From the NCBI RefSeq assembly GCF_003053565.1, contig NZ_QAXS01000015.1:1-60511 (forward strand): a DNA stretch of 60,511 nucleotides, read 5' to 3'. The notes beneath the pieces were generated by a model. The model did not search any database, had not been told where the DNA came from, and worked only from the letters and a program-made list of their open reading frames with translations. Position numbers and translations under genes: made by a program. Of this stretch, positions 34,661 to 41,176 are shown one piece after another (the first letter of the stretch is position 1; every line of letters begins with the position of its first letter). The DNA is from Halanaerobium saccharolyticum. Lineage in GTDB: Bacteria > Bacillota > Halanaerobiia > Halanaerobiales > Halanaerobiaceae.

Positions 34661-34996
34661 TTATATTTCCATCCTATTCCATTCATTAGGTGGTATAAGA
34701 TTGGCGAAAAGATATGTTATTATTATTCCAATAAGTGCGCCATACCATGCTCCTATATTAATATAGAAAGTATAAGCATGAATAACTAAATAAATAAACA
34801 TAGTGAAGGTATAAATAATATCTAAATATTGCTTAGTTTGTTTCTTAAAAAACTGCATTGGATTCAGAATAATCCTAAATATAATCATCATCAAAGGAAA
34901 AGCAATTATTGTAATCCACCAAATCATTGAATATAATTGAATATTAATGACCAAAGATATAAAAATCTCAAATACTAAAACAAATAAAGATAACAT
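34661..34996 (-). CDS. Small membrane protein of unknown function
   Basis: 111 residues with about four hydrophobic segments (LFVLVFEIFISLVINIQL, IIAFPLMMIIFRIIL, IIYTFTMFIYLVIHAYTF, ALIGIIITYLFANL) and a short polar tail. It starts 16 bases after the upstream 99-residue membrane gene, so the two probably form a pair. No family recognised. Confidence 0.65.
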   Translation of the reverse strand: MLSLFVLVFEIFISLVINIQLYSMIWWITIIAFPLMMIIFRIILNPMQFFKKQTKQYLDIIYTFTMFIYLVIHAYTFYINIGAWYGALIGIIITYLFANLIPPNEWNRMEI

Positions 34997-35012
34997 TTCA
35001 ATCCCCCTCTTT

Positions 35013-35312
35013 TTATTCTTTAAAATTAAAACTTCTAATTAAAAATATCCCAGCAGCAATAACATCTAGAACTTGCCAGACAGATCTCTTTAAATAAAAA
35101 GGTAATACAGGATTAAATATTATAACAATTAGTGCAAATAAGGATACATATATGTTATCTTCATTCTGAAATGAAATATATATATTATACATTCCTACTA
35201 AAAAAACTGTCCAGCGTAGTAATATGTAATAATTATAAGGTTGTGATTTTAAAGCTAAAATTAATAGAAGAACACAAATTAAATTAATAAACAATCTTGT
35301 ATACTTTCTCAT
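35013..35312 (-). CDS. Small four-helix membrane protein (DUF6804-like)
   Basis: 99 residues, four hydrophobic segments. The pattern YNYYILLRWTVFLVGMYNIY followed by FALIVIIFNPVLPFYLKRSVWQVLDV resembles the widespread DUF6804-type small membrane proteins of unknown role. It is the outermost gene at the right end of the element, about 230 bases from attR, with GGGAG before the ATG. Confidence 0.7.
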   Translation of the reverse strand: MRKYTRLFINLICVLLLILALKSQPYNYYILLRWTVFLVGMYNIYISFQNEDNIYVSLFALIVIIFNPVLPFYLKRSVWQVLDVIAAGIFLIRSFNFKE

Positions 35313-35440
35313 AAATCATCTCCCTAAAAAATATTCTTAATACATAATTGAAGATAAAGAAAAAAATTCCTTTATTTAAAATAAAAAAACTCCAGCAGGG
35401 AAAATCTCCACTAGGGCCATAAAATCGCTTCTATTTTTGC

Positions 35441-35463
35441 TATTGCAGTAACATTGCAGTAAA
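35441..35463. repeat. Right arm-type repeat
   Basis: The same 23 bases as 24803-24825, same orientation, 76 bp inside the attR core. Further partial GCAGTAA-like matches (AACAGTAACC) follow towards the core. Confidence 0.7.
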
Positions 35464-35538
35464 TCGGGTTATTTGAATTAATTAGACCTGCTATAATGAC
35501 TGCTATAACAGTAACCTGTCTAAAATATCATTAATCTA

Positions 35539-35559
35539 TTATGTTAACAAAATGTAAAC
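35539..35559. repeat. attR core, 21-bp direct repeat
   Basis: The second copy of the 21-bp core at 24673-24693. It holds only two Pho-box hexamers; the two further hexamers seen at attL are missing here. It lies 8 bases from the terminator stem of the neighbouring host operon. Confidence 0.88.
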
Positions 35560-35560
35560 A

Positions 35561-35596
35561 AATAAAAAAACCGCCCCTAAAGGCGGTTTAAAAAAG
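35561..35596 (-). terminator. Terminator of the ArsR-permease-redox operon
   Basis: AAACCGCC (35568-35575) pairs with GGCGGTTT (35582-35589), followed on the minus strand by a T run. It lies between the small redox gene and attR. Confidence 0.88.
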
Positions 35597-35619
35597 TTTA
35601 TCTTACTTTTTATTATTAT

Positions 35620-35850
35620 TTATACTATTAATTCTTTAATCTCATCTACTGTTGCAACTCTACCTTTAATTTTAACTTCTCCATCAATTCCAATTGCAGG
35701 TGTACTCATGATTCCAGCCACTGCTATTTCTTTCATATCCTCTACTTTAACTATTTCTGCCTCAACACCTGTTTCTGCTACAGCTTTTTTTGCATTATCA
35801 GCTAAGTTGACACAATTTTTACATCCTGGTCCATAAATAGTAATCTTCAT
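35620..35850 (-). CDS. Small redox-active thioredoxin-fold protein
   Basis: 76 residues of the TM0996/MTH895 family of mini-thioredoxins. The active site is GPGCKNC at residues 7-13, and the cis-Pro loop is STPAIGIDG. ATG at 35850 is preferred to an upstream in-frame GTG because GAGGAG lies eight bases before it. With the permease and ArsR regulator upstream it forms a conserved trio often linked to metalloid or thiol stress. Confidence 0.88.
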   Translation of the reverse strand: MKITIYGPGCKNCVNLADNAKKAVAETGVEAEIVKVEDMKEIAVAGIMSTPAIGIDGEVKIKGRVATVDEIKELIV

Positions 35851-35894
35851 GATTAACACTCCTCAAATTTTAGTTTGTGATTTTATTCTTTTTA

Positions 35895-35926
35895 ACCAGG
35901 TCCAAATCGACTTATTTGGACCTGGT
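35895..35926. repeat. Palindromic repeat, GGTACC-family copy a
   Basis: A perfect 13-bp inverted repeat, ACCAGGTCCAAAT (35895-35907) and ATTTGGACCTGGT (35914-35926), with a 6-base loop, 26 bases past the permease stop. It shares its core with the copies at 37560, 51778, 53413 and 58836. Confidence 0.75.
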
Positions 35927-35951
35927 ACGAATCTACATTTTTGGTACGAAT

Positions 35952-36908
35952 CTACATTATAAAGTTGAACATATAACCTACTCCAATAATTGAAACTCCA
36001 ACAACTGTTACGAAAACTGTTATCAACTTTGGTTTGATTACCTTGCGTAAAATAACCATTGCTGGTAGTGATAAAGCTGTTGTTGCCATCATAAAACTTA
36101 AAGCAGTACCTAAAGCAACTCCTTTGCCCATTAAGGCTTCTACAATTGGAATTGTTCCAACTGCATTAGCATAAAGGGGAATCCCAACAATAACAGCAGC
36201 AATTACAGATAAGGGATTATTGGCTCCCGCATATTCAGCCAGCAGTTCAGCAGGTGCATAACCGTGGATTGCTGCTCCTATTCCAATACCGATAATTACA
36301 TATTTCCAGACCCGACCAACAATTTCTTTAACCTCTGCTTTAGCAAAATCTATTCTATCACTCCAGTCTAACTCTTCTATTTCACTTTCGCCAGCACTGA
36401 TCTGATAAACATATTCTTCAACCTGTTTTTCCATTCCTAAAGCTTCAATTACAATTCCACCAATAATACCGACTAAAATACCGCTGGCCAGATAAAGTGT
36501 ACCTATTTTCCAGCCAAAAATTGTATAGAGCATCACCAGGGCCACCTCATTAACTATTGGTGAAGTAATTAAAAAAGAAAATGTGATTCCCAGTGGAATA
36601 CCTGATTCTACAAAACCAATAAAAATTGGTACTGAAGAACAGGAGCAAAACGGTGTCACAACTCCCAGCAGTGAAGCCATAACATGACCGGTGATTTTTC
36701 TATAATTACTTAAAAGTTTTTTTGTTTTTTCTGGGGGAAAATAACTTCTGACAATTGAAATAAAAAAGATCATTATCGAAAGTAAGAAAATAATCTTAGT
36801 TGTATCATAAAAGAAGAAGTGAACTGACTCTCCCAGGCGGGTCCCAGCCTCCAGGCCAAATAAATTAAAAGCTACTAAATCAGCAAATCTCTCAAACACT
36901 GTAAACAC
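35952..36908 (-). CDS. Permease of the UPF0718/YraQ family
   Basis: A 318-residue membrane protein with about eight to ten segments. The signature GVVTPFCSCSSVPIFIGFVESG near residue 90 and SFLITSPIVNEVAL are typical of this family, where the two-cysteine CSCSS loop is conserved. Members sit with ArsR regulators and mini-thioredoxins and are suspected metalloid or thiol-compound exporters. The GTG start at 36908, nine bases after GGAGG, overlaps the TAG stop of arsR and fits better than the upstream TTG. Confidence 0.88.
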   Translation of the reverse strand: MFTVFERFADLVAFNLFGLEAGTRLGESVHFFFYDTTKIIFLLSIMIFFISIVRSYFPPEKTKKLLSNYRKITGHVMASLLGVVTPFCSCSSVPIFIGFVESGIPLGITFSFLITSPIVNEVALVMLYTIFGWKIGTLYLASGILVGIIGGIVIEALGMEKQVEEYVYQISAGESEIEELDWSDRIDFAKAEVKEIVGRVWKYVIIGIGIGAAIHGYAPAELLAEYAGANNPLSVIAAVIVGIPLYANAVGTIPIVEALMGKGVALGTALSFMMATTALSLPAMVILRKVIKPKLITVFVTVVGVSIIGVGYMFNFIM

Positions 36909-37270
36909 TAACAGCAACCTCCCTTAGAACCTGATTTTATTTCTGCAGCTGTATCTAAAGTATCAATTTTATTTTTTAGCTCTGCTAAATTTAAATCCTC
37001 CAATGAACTGGCCTTTAAGGAAATAAGTCTTGCCAGATAACTATCATAAACACTTCTATCTATTGAATAATAAATCCACTTACCGCTTTTCTCTTCCTCT
37101 AAAAGCTCAAGCTCTTTAAAATAACTCAAATGCTGAGATACACTGGACTGCGACTTATCCAGTAATTCCTGCAGCTGGCAGACACAGTACTGACCATCCA
37201 GGAGCAGTTTTAATATTTTAAGACGATTTTCATCAGCTATACATTTTAAAAAGTTAAGTAATTCTTCCAT
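36908..37270 (-). CDS. ArsR-family metal/metalloid-responsive repressor
   Basis: 120 residues. The winged helix includes DENRLKILKLLLDGQYCVCQLQELLDKSQSSVSQHLSYFKELELL. The CVC pair in the recognition region and a terminal SGSKGGCC tail provide candidate metalloid ligands. ATG at 37270 has GGGAG five bases upstream, better than the upstream GTG. It probably binds the palindrome over its own -10 (37299-37321). First gene of the operon. Confidence 0.92.
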   Translation of the reverse strand: MEELLNFLKCIADENRLKILKLLLDGQYCVCQLQELLDKSQSSVSQHLSYFKELELLEEEKSGKWIYYSIDRSVYDSYLARLISLKASSLEDLNLAELKNKIDTLDTAAEIKSGSKGGCC

Positions 37271-37298
37271 AAGCACTCCCTCGTTTTCATATTAATAT

Positions 37299-37338
37299 TT
37301 ACTAATATGATTATATAGTAATATATTTCTCATGTCAA
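37299..37338 (-). promoter_or_regulatory. Consensus arsR promoter with overlapping operator
   Basis: On the minus strand TTGACA (37333-37338), 17 bp, TATAAT (37310-37315). An inverted repeat TTACTA (37299-37304) / TAGTAA (37316-37321) brackets the -10, the usual position for an ArsR operator. Confidence 0.8.
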
Positions 37339-37419
37339 CAAAAAGAGTGTATTTTAATTTTTTATGATTTTGAGCACTGTCAAATAAGTAATTTATTTTA
37401 ATATTAATTTATCACCCCA

Positions 37420-37456
37420 AAAAATAATGCCTGCTCATATTAACATAAGCAGGCAC
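37420..37456 (-). terminator. Terminator of the phoP-phoR operon
   Basis: TGCCTGCT (37428-37435) pairs with AGCAGGCA (37448-37455) around a 12-base loop, followed on the minus strand by TTATTTTTT. Confidence 0.85.
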
Positions 37457-37559
37457 TAAACTCAATATATTTATCTGTAATGATTGAAAATATTTTAGAT
37501 AATAATCTTTACTTAACGTCCAAAGCAAAAATCAAATTAACTTTGTGTTTTTATTCACC

Positions 37560-37576
37560 TGTACCGGGTCCAAATA
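37560..37576. repeat. Half palindrome, GGTACC-family copy b
   Basis: TGTACCGGGTCCAAAT, one arm of the GGTACC-family palindrome without its partner, 4 bases past the phoR stop codon. Confidence 0.55.
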
Positions 37577-37578
37577 AT

Positions 37579-39360
37579 TTATTCCGCCATCTTCAAATAA
37601 AATGTAAACTCACTTCCGGCTCCTTCACGGCTTTTAACCTGAATATCACTGCCGTGCTGTTTAACGATATTACGGACAATTGAAAGGCCAATACCAGTAC
37701 CACCTAAAGATCGACTGCGGGCTTTATCAACTCTATAAAACCTTTCAAAAATCCTTTCCTGGTCAGCAGCTGGAATTCCCATTCCATTATCTTTTACCGA
37801 AAAATAGACCTTATCACCTTCATGTTCAACTTTAATTTTAACTTCTCCACCGGCAGGAGTATATTTAATTGCATTATCAATTAAATTAATCAGTACCTGC
37901 TTAATCTGTTCCCGCACCATATATACAAGTGGTAAATTATCAGCTATTTCAACTTTAAAATCAATTTTTTTGTCTGCTGCATTTTTTTCCAACAAATTAA
38001 CTACTTTGTCTAATACTTTTTTCGGATCATCTTTTTGTAAGTCAAATGACTGTGACTCAATTTTTGAAAGATTAAGGAGATCATTAATTAAGATAGATAA
38101 GCGGTCAGTTTCTTCTTTAATTATCCCTAAAAATCTGTCTCTTGTTTCCTGGTCTTCAATATTACTTTCTAAAAGTGTATCTAAATAACCAACCATTGAT
38201 GTCAGAGGTGTTCTAAGCTCATGTGAAACATTGGCAACAAAATCATTGCGCACTGTCTCCAACTTCCTCAACTCAGTGATATCAGTAAGCACAATTACTC
38301 CACCACTAACATTTTCCTTTTCATCAAGCAGAGGAATAAAGGTAGCCTGAATTATTTTTTCATCCGGATTTTTATATTTAATCTCTCTACTGATACTTTC
38401 TTTTTTATCAAATGCACGCTCTAAATACATATCAATTCGGTGGCTGAAAAGCGAGCTGATTAGTTCTTTCCCCTTAATTTTTTCTGCTTCAATATTAAAA
38501 ATTCGGCGGGCAGCAGGATTAATCAGAGAAACTTTCCCCTCCCTGTCAACTGCAATTACTCCATCGACCATACTCTCTAAAATAGCTTCAATCCGATTTT
38601 TTTCCTGAGAGACTTCCGTAATTTTTTCTTCTAATTCTTCCGCCATAAAATTAAACATTCGGGCCAATTTTTCAATCTCACTATTATATTTTCTTACCGG
38701 TATTCGTTCAGAAAGTTCGCCTTCTGAAATTTTGGCCGCAGTTTTTGTAACTGTCTCCAGAGGCTTAACTATACTGTTTGTTAAACGCCAGCCAAGAATA
38801 ATAGTAATTACTGCTAAAATTATAAAGAAAAATAAATAACTTTTAATATCTTCATATAAAACACTGCGGATAAAACTCAAAGGCCTTGCTGTCCTTATTG
38901 TTCCCTGCAATTCGTCATTTTCATAAATTGGAATCGCATAATAAAGCATTTCTTCACCAATTGTATCACTAAAACGAATTGAGCTCCCCGACCTTTGATT
39001 ATTAACAGCCTCCACTACTTCCGGTCGATCGTTATGGTTATCCATCGCCTGAACATTATGATGAGAATCAGAAAGAACGACCCCCTCAGCAGTAATCACT
39101 GTAACCCTGGTCTCCGTATTTTCTGACCACTCTGCTGTTTCTTCCTGAAGTGCTGGCTGATTATTTAATAAATTATCTTCTTTAATATCACTTAAAATTA
39201 ACTTGCTGTAATGTCCCAGACTCAGTCTTTCCTGCTCCAGGTAAAATTCCCGATGATTGGTACTGAAATAATAGAAACTAAAAGCAATAATTAAAAGCTG
39301 AATCACTATAAAAATAATTACAAGCCGGTTTTTGATTCCAATATTATTCCATTTTAACAA
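37579..39360 (-). CDS. phoR: PhoR-type membrane sensor histidine kinase
   Basis: 593 residues. Transmembrane helices at about 11-30 and 174-192 flank an extracytoplasmic sensor. HAMP follows (193-245), then PAS (about 255-365, LESMVDGVIAVDREG), HisKA with the phospho-acceptor His380 in FVANVSHELRTPLTS, and HATPase_c with NLIDNAIKYTPAGG, DNGMGIP and GGTGIGLSIV. This layout is that of PhoR/PnpS/WalK-type kinases; closeness to pst genes and the Pho box favours PhoR. The gene overlaps the response regulator by 17 bases. Confidence 0.88.
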   Translation of the reverse strand: MLKWNNIGIKNRLVIIFIVIQLLIIAFSFYYFSTNHREFYLEQERLSLGHYSKLILSDIKEDNLLNNQPALQEETAEWSENTETRVTVITAEGVVLSDSHHNVQAMDNHNDRPEVVEAVNNQRSGSSIRFSDTIGEEMLYYAIPIYENDELQGTIRTARPLSFIRSVLYEDIKSYLFFFIILAVITIILGWRLTNSIVKPLETVTKTAAKISEGELSERIPVRKYNSEIEKLARMFNFMAEELEEKITEVSQEKNRIEAILESMVDGVIAVDREGKVSLINPAARRIFNIEAEKIKGKELISSLFSHRIDMYLERAFDKKESISREIKYKNPDEKIIQATFIPLLDEKENVSGGVIVLTDITELRKLETVRNDFVANVSHELRTPLTSMVGYLDTLLESNIEDQETRDRFLGIIKEETDRLSILINDLLNLSKIESQSFDLQKDDPKKVLDKVVNLLEKNAADKKIDFKVEIADNLPLVYMVREQIKQVLINLIDNAIKYTPAGGEVKIKVEHEGDKVYFSVKDNGMGIPAADQERIFERFYRVDKARSRSLGGTGIGLSIVRNIVKQHGSDIQVKSREGAGSEFTFYLKMAE

Positions 39361-40033
39361 ACTTATATCCCACCCCTCTTACTGTGGCTATATAGTCTGA
39401 AGATATCTTTTTGCGCAGACGCCTGATATGTACATCAACTGTCCTTGTATCTCCAGCATACTCATAACCCCAGATCTTTTCTAATAGTAAATCTCTGCTC
39501 AGTACACGACCCTGGTTAATTATTAAATAACGTAAAAGCTCAAATTCTTTGGGGGTTAAGACAATTTTCTGTTCCTGATAAATAACTTCATGGCGGGGGA
39601 TATCGAGTTTCAAATCACCTAAGTCAATAATTTCCTCTTTTAACTCACTGGTGTCAGCTTTAAATTCCTTTATTCTGCGAAAAATCGCTTTTATTCTGGC
39701 TATCAACTCCCTGGGACTAAATGGTTTAGTCATATAATCATCCGCTCCCATTTCCAGACCCAGAATTCTCTCAACTTCTTCTCCCTTGGCCGTCAGCATA
39801 ATTATTGGGATCTGGCGCAGTTCTTCACTTCCACGCATTCGCCTGCAGACCTCCATCCCATCAATTTGGGGCAGCATTAAATCTAGAACCACCAGATCTA
39901 TTTCATCTGAAAGCTGCTCCAAAGCCTCTCTGCCATCGTCAGCAGTCAGCACCTCAAAACCTGCATTTTCTAGATTGAATTTTATTAGTTCTCGTATATT
40001 TTTTTCATCTTCAACAACTAAAATCTTTTCCAT
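39344..40033 (-). CDS. phoP: PhoP/PhoB-type response regulator
   Basis: 229 residues, OmpR family. Receiver domain: acidic pair near residue 9, phospho-acceptor Asp51 (LVVLDLMLP) and MLTAKGEE with the conserved Lys near 101. C-terminal winged helix: LTPKEFELLRYLIINQGRVLSRDLLLEKIWGYEY then TVDVHIRRLRKKI. ATG at 40033 is chosen because GGGAGGA lies six bases before it; the upstream ATG at 40066 has no such site. It is the probable regulator that binds the pstS Pho box. Confidence 0.88.
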   Translation of the reverse strand: MEKILVVEDEKNIRELIKFNLENAGFEVLTADDGREALEQLSDEIDLVVLDLMLPQIDGMEVCRRMRGSEELRQIPIIMLTAKGEEVERILGLEMGADDYMTKPFSPRELIARIKAIFRRIKEFKADTSELKEEIIDLGDLKLDIPRHEVIYQEQKIVLTPKEFELLRYLIINQGRVLSRDLLLEKIWGYEYAGDTRTVDVHIRRLRKKISSDYIATVRGVGYKFVKME

Positions 40034-40090
40034 TCTAAATCCTCCCGGATTTCTTATTTTAATCATATCTATTTGAAATATTTGTAGATT

Positions 40091-40684
40091 TTATATTTCT
40101 TCTGGCAGATACTTTTCTTGGAATTCTTTTTTTGCTTCAGCTGTATGTTTTTTAATGAATTCAGTTTTAGCTTCAGTATAGCCATCGCGATTATGTTTAT
40201 ATTCTTTTTCTAATTTTTGCTTAAGTTCTCCATACTTTTCTGCTATCTCAGGGTGAGCAATTAAATAATCTCTAAAATATAATTCCTCCCAGTCTCCCAG
40301 ATAACGTAAGTGAAGGTGAAATACTTTATCTGCAAAGCCTTGGGGAGTATAGCCTTTATTAAAAACTAGATTAAGTTCTTGATCTTCTTCATTTCTATGC
40401 ATCAGAGTCCAGCCAGCATCTTTTAGTTCAGCTTCAACTTTTGCCAGTTCAGCTTTTCTGCTTATTTCCAGCAAAATATCAACAGTTGGCTTAGCCAGCA
40501 GTCCAGGTACTGCAGTACTCCCAATATGATTGATCCGTTTAATATAAACTGCAGGCAAAGCTTCTGTAAGCCCTGCTTTTTCTTCCCGATACCAATTTTT
40601 ATATTCCGGATTATGTTCTTTTAAAATAATGGGAAAAAGCTGCCACAACTCCTCCAGTGACATCTCAGAAAGTGATTTTGCCAT
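40091..40684 (-). CDS. GrpB-family protein (nucleotidyltransferase fold)
   Basis: 197 residues. INHIGSTAVPGLLAKPTVDILLEI holds the GS...D-x-D pattern of the GrpB/UPF0157 group, a nucleotidyltransferase-like fold of unsettled function. The second half (HLHLRYLGDWEELYFRDYL, then a Lys-rich helix) is typical of the family. ATG at 40684 has AAGGAGG five bases upstream, so the longer in-frame start at 40711 is not used. Confidence 0.87.
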   Translation of the reverse strand: MAKSLSEMSLEELWQLFPIILKEHNPEYKNWYREEKAGLTEALPAVYIKRINHIGSTAVPGLLAKPTVDILLEISRKAELAKVEAELKDAGWTLMHRNEEDQELNLVFNKGYTPQGFADKVFHLHLRYLGDWEELYFRDYLIAHPEIAEKYGELKQKLEKEYKHNRDGYTEAKTEFIKKHTAEAKKEFQEKYLPEEI

Positions 40685-40711
40685 TGTTACCTCCTTAATA
40701 TAACCCAGCAC

Positions 40712-41107
40712 AGCGGTGCGTCGGACCGCAGCGAGTTAGAAATTTACAATGTAACTATCATTAGAACAATTCGTTAAATTAAAGTATAAATCCAAACTCC
40801 AAGTATCTTCCGAGAAAAGGTTTATCTGATTTTGCACTTCAGACGGAATAGCTTTGATTATAATTTATTAACCTAGCATCAAAGCAATTTGCTATACTAA
40901 GATTCAAACTCAAATTATAAGTATCCCCCAGAGAAAAGAGTTTTTTTAATTGGCACTTTAGTCGAAACAGGTTTGAGTATAGCTAATTATGAAAAGTTTT
41001 TTCCCTGTTTGAACGAAGTGAGTTAGAAAAAACTCATAATTAGCTATCAACGAAAACCGTCGTGAAGACTATGGCCAATTAAAAATAACCCTTTTCTCCA
41101 TTATAGC
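40712..41107. repeat. Gene-free region of tandem and inverted repeats
   Basis: Two diverged tandem units lie about 119 bp apart. Each runs CAAACTC, AAGTATC, GAGAAAAG (40812, 40931), GCACTT (40834, 40953) and a TTTGA-TATA segment. An inverted copy follows: GCCAATTAAAAATAACC then CTTTTCTC (41074-41098) pairs with 40931-40954, and ATAATTAGCTAT (41037-41048) pairs with ATAGCTAATTAT (40979-40990). AGTTAGAAA occurs at 40734 and 41031. It could be a structured RNA or the remains of a small palindromic element. Confidence 0.6.
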
Positions 41108-41136
41108 AAAAAGAGCCTCCTATAGAAAGGAGGCTC
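41108..41136 (-). terminator. Terminator after the Na/Pi cotransporter gene
   Basis: GAGCCTCCT (41113-41121) pairs with AGGAGGCTC (41128-41136) with a 6-base loop, followed on the minus strand by TTTTT. Confidence 0.9.
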
Positions 41137-41176
41137 CACCCAAATAAAGCTATTTTAATGTTAAATCTTTGTAAAA

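Larger units (their letters stand above)
24673..35559. mobile_element. Integrated element of about 10.9 kb in the pstS Pho box
   Basis: The element is bounded by a perfect 21-bp direct repeat (24673-24693 and 35539-35559). The integrase gene lies at the left end, and 23-bp repeats inside both ends look like integrase arm sites. The interior is more AT-rich than the flanks and encodes integrase, excisionase-type, XRE, RHH, ERCC4 nuclease and DUF3987 primase/helicase proteins. No capsid, tail, portal, relaxase or transposase genes are seen. Phage-satellite-like is the best description, but other integrative elements cannot be excluded. Confidence 0.88.
35313..35619. other. Gene-free right end of the element and junction
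   Basis: These 307 bases hold, in order, two imperfect CTCCAnnAGGG direct repeats (near 35390 and 35407), the right arm repeat, the attR core and the terminator of the redox/permease/ArsR operon. No open reading frame of note was seen. Confidence 0.7.

Noticed and set aside
24836-35312. A complete prophage
   Set aside because: No terminase large subunit, portal, capsid, tail or lysis genes could be found in the 10.9 kb.
40712-41107. CRISPR array or a hidden gene in the repeat region
   Set aside because: Units are diverged, too long and partly inverted; no regular short repeats with unique spacers and no open reading frame of coding character.
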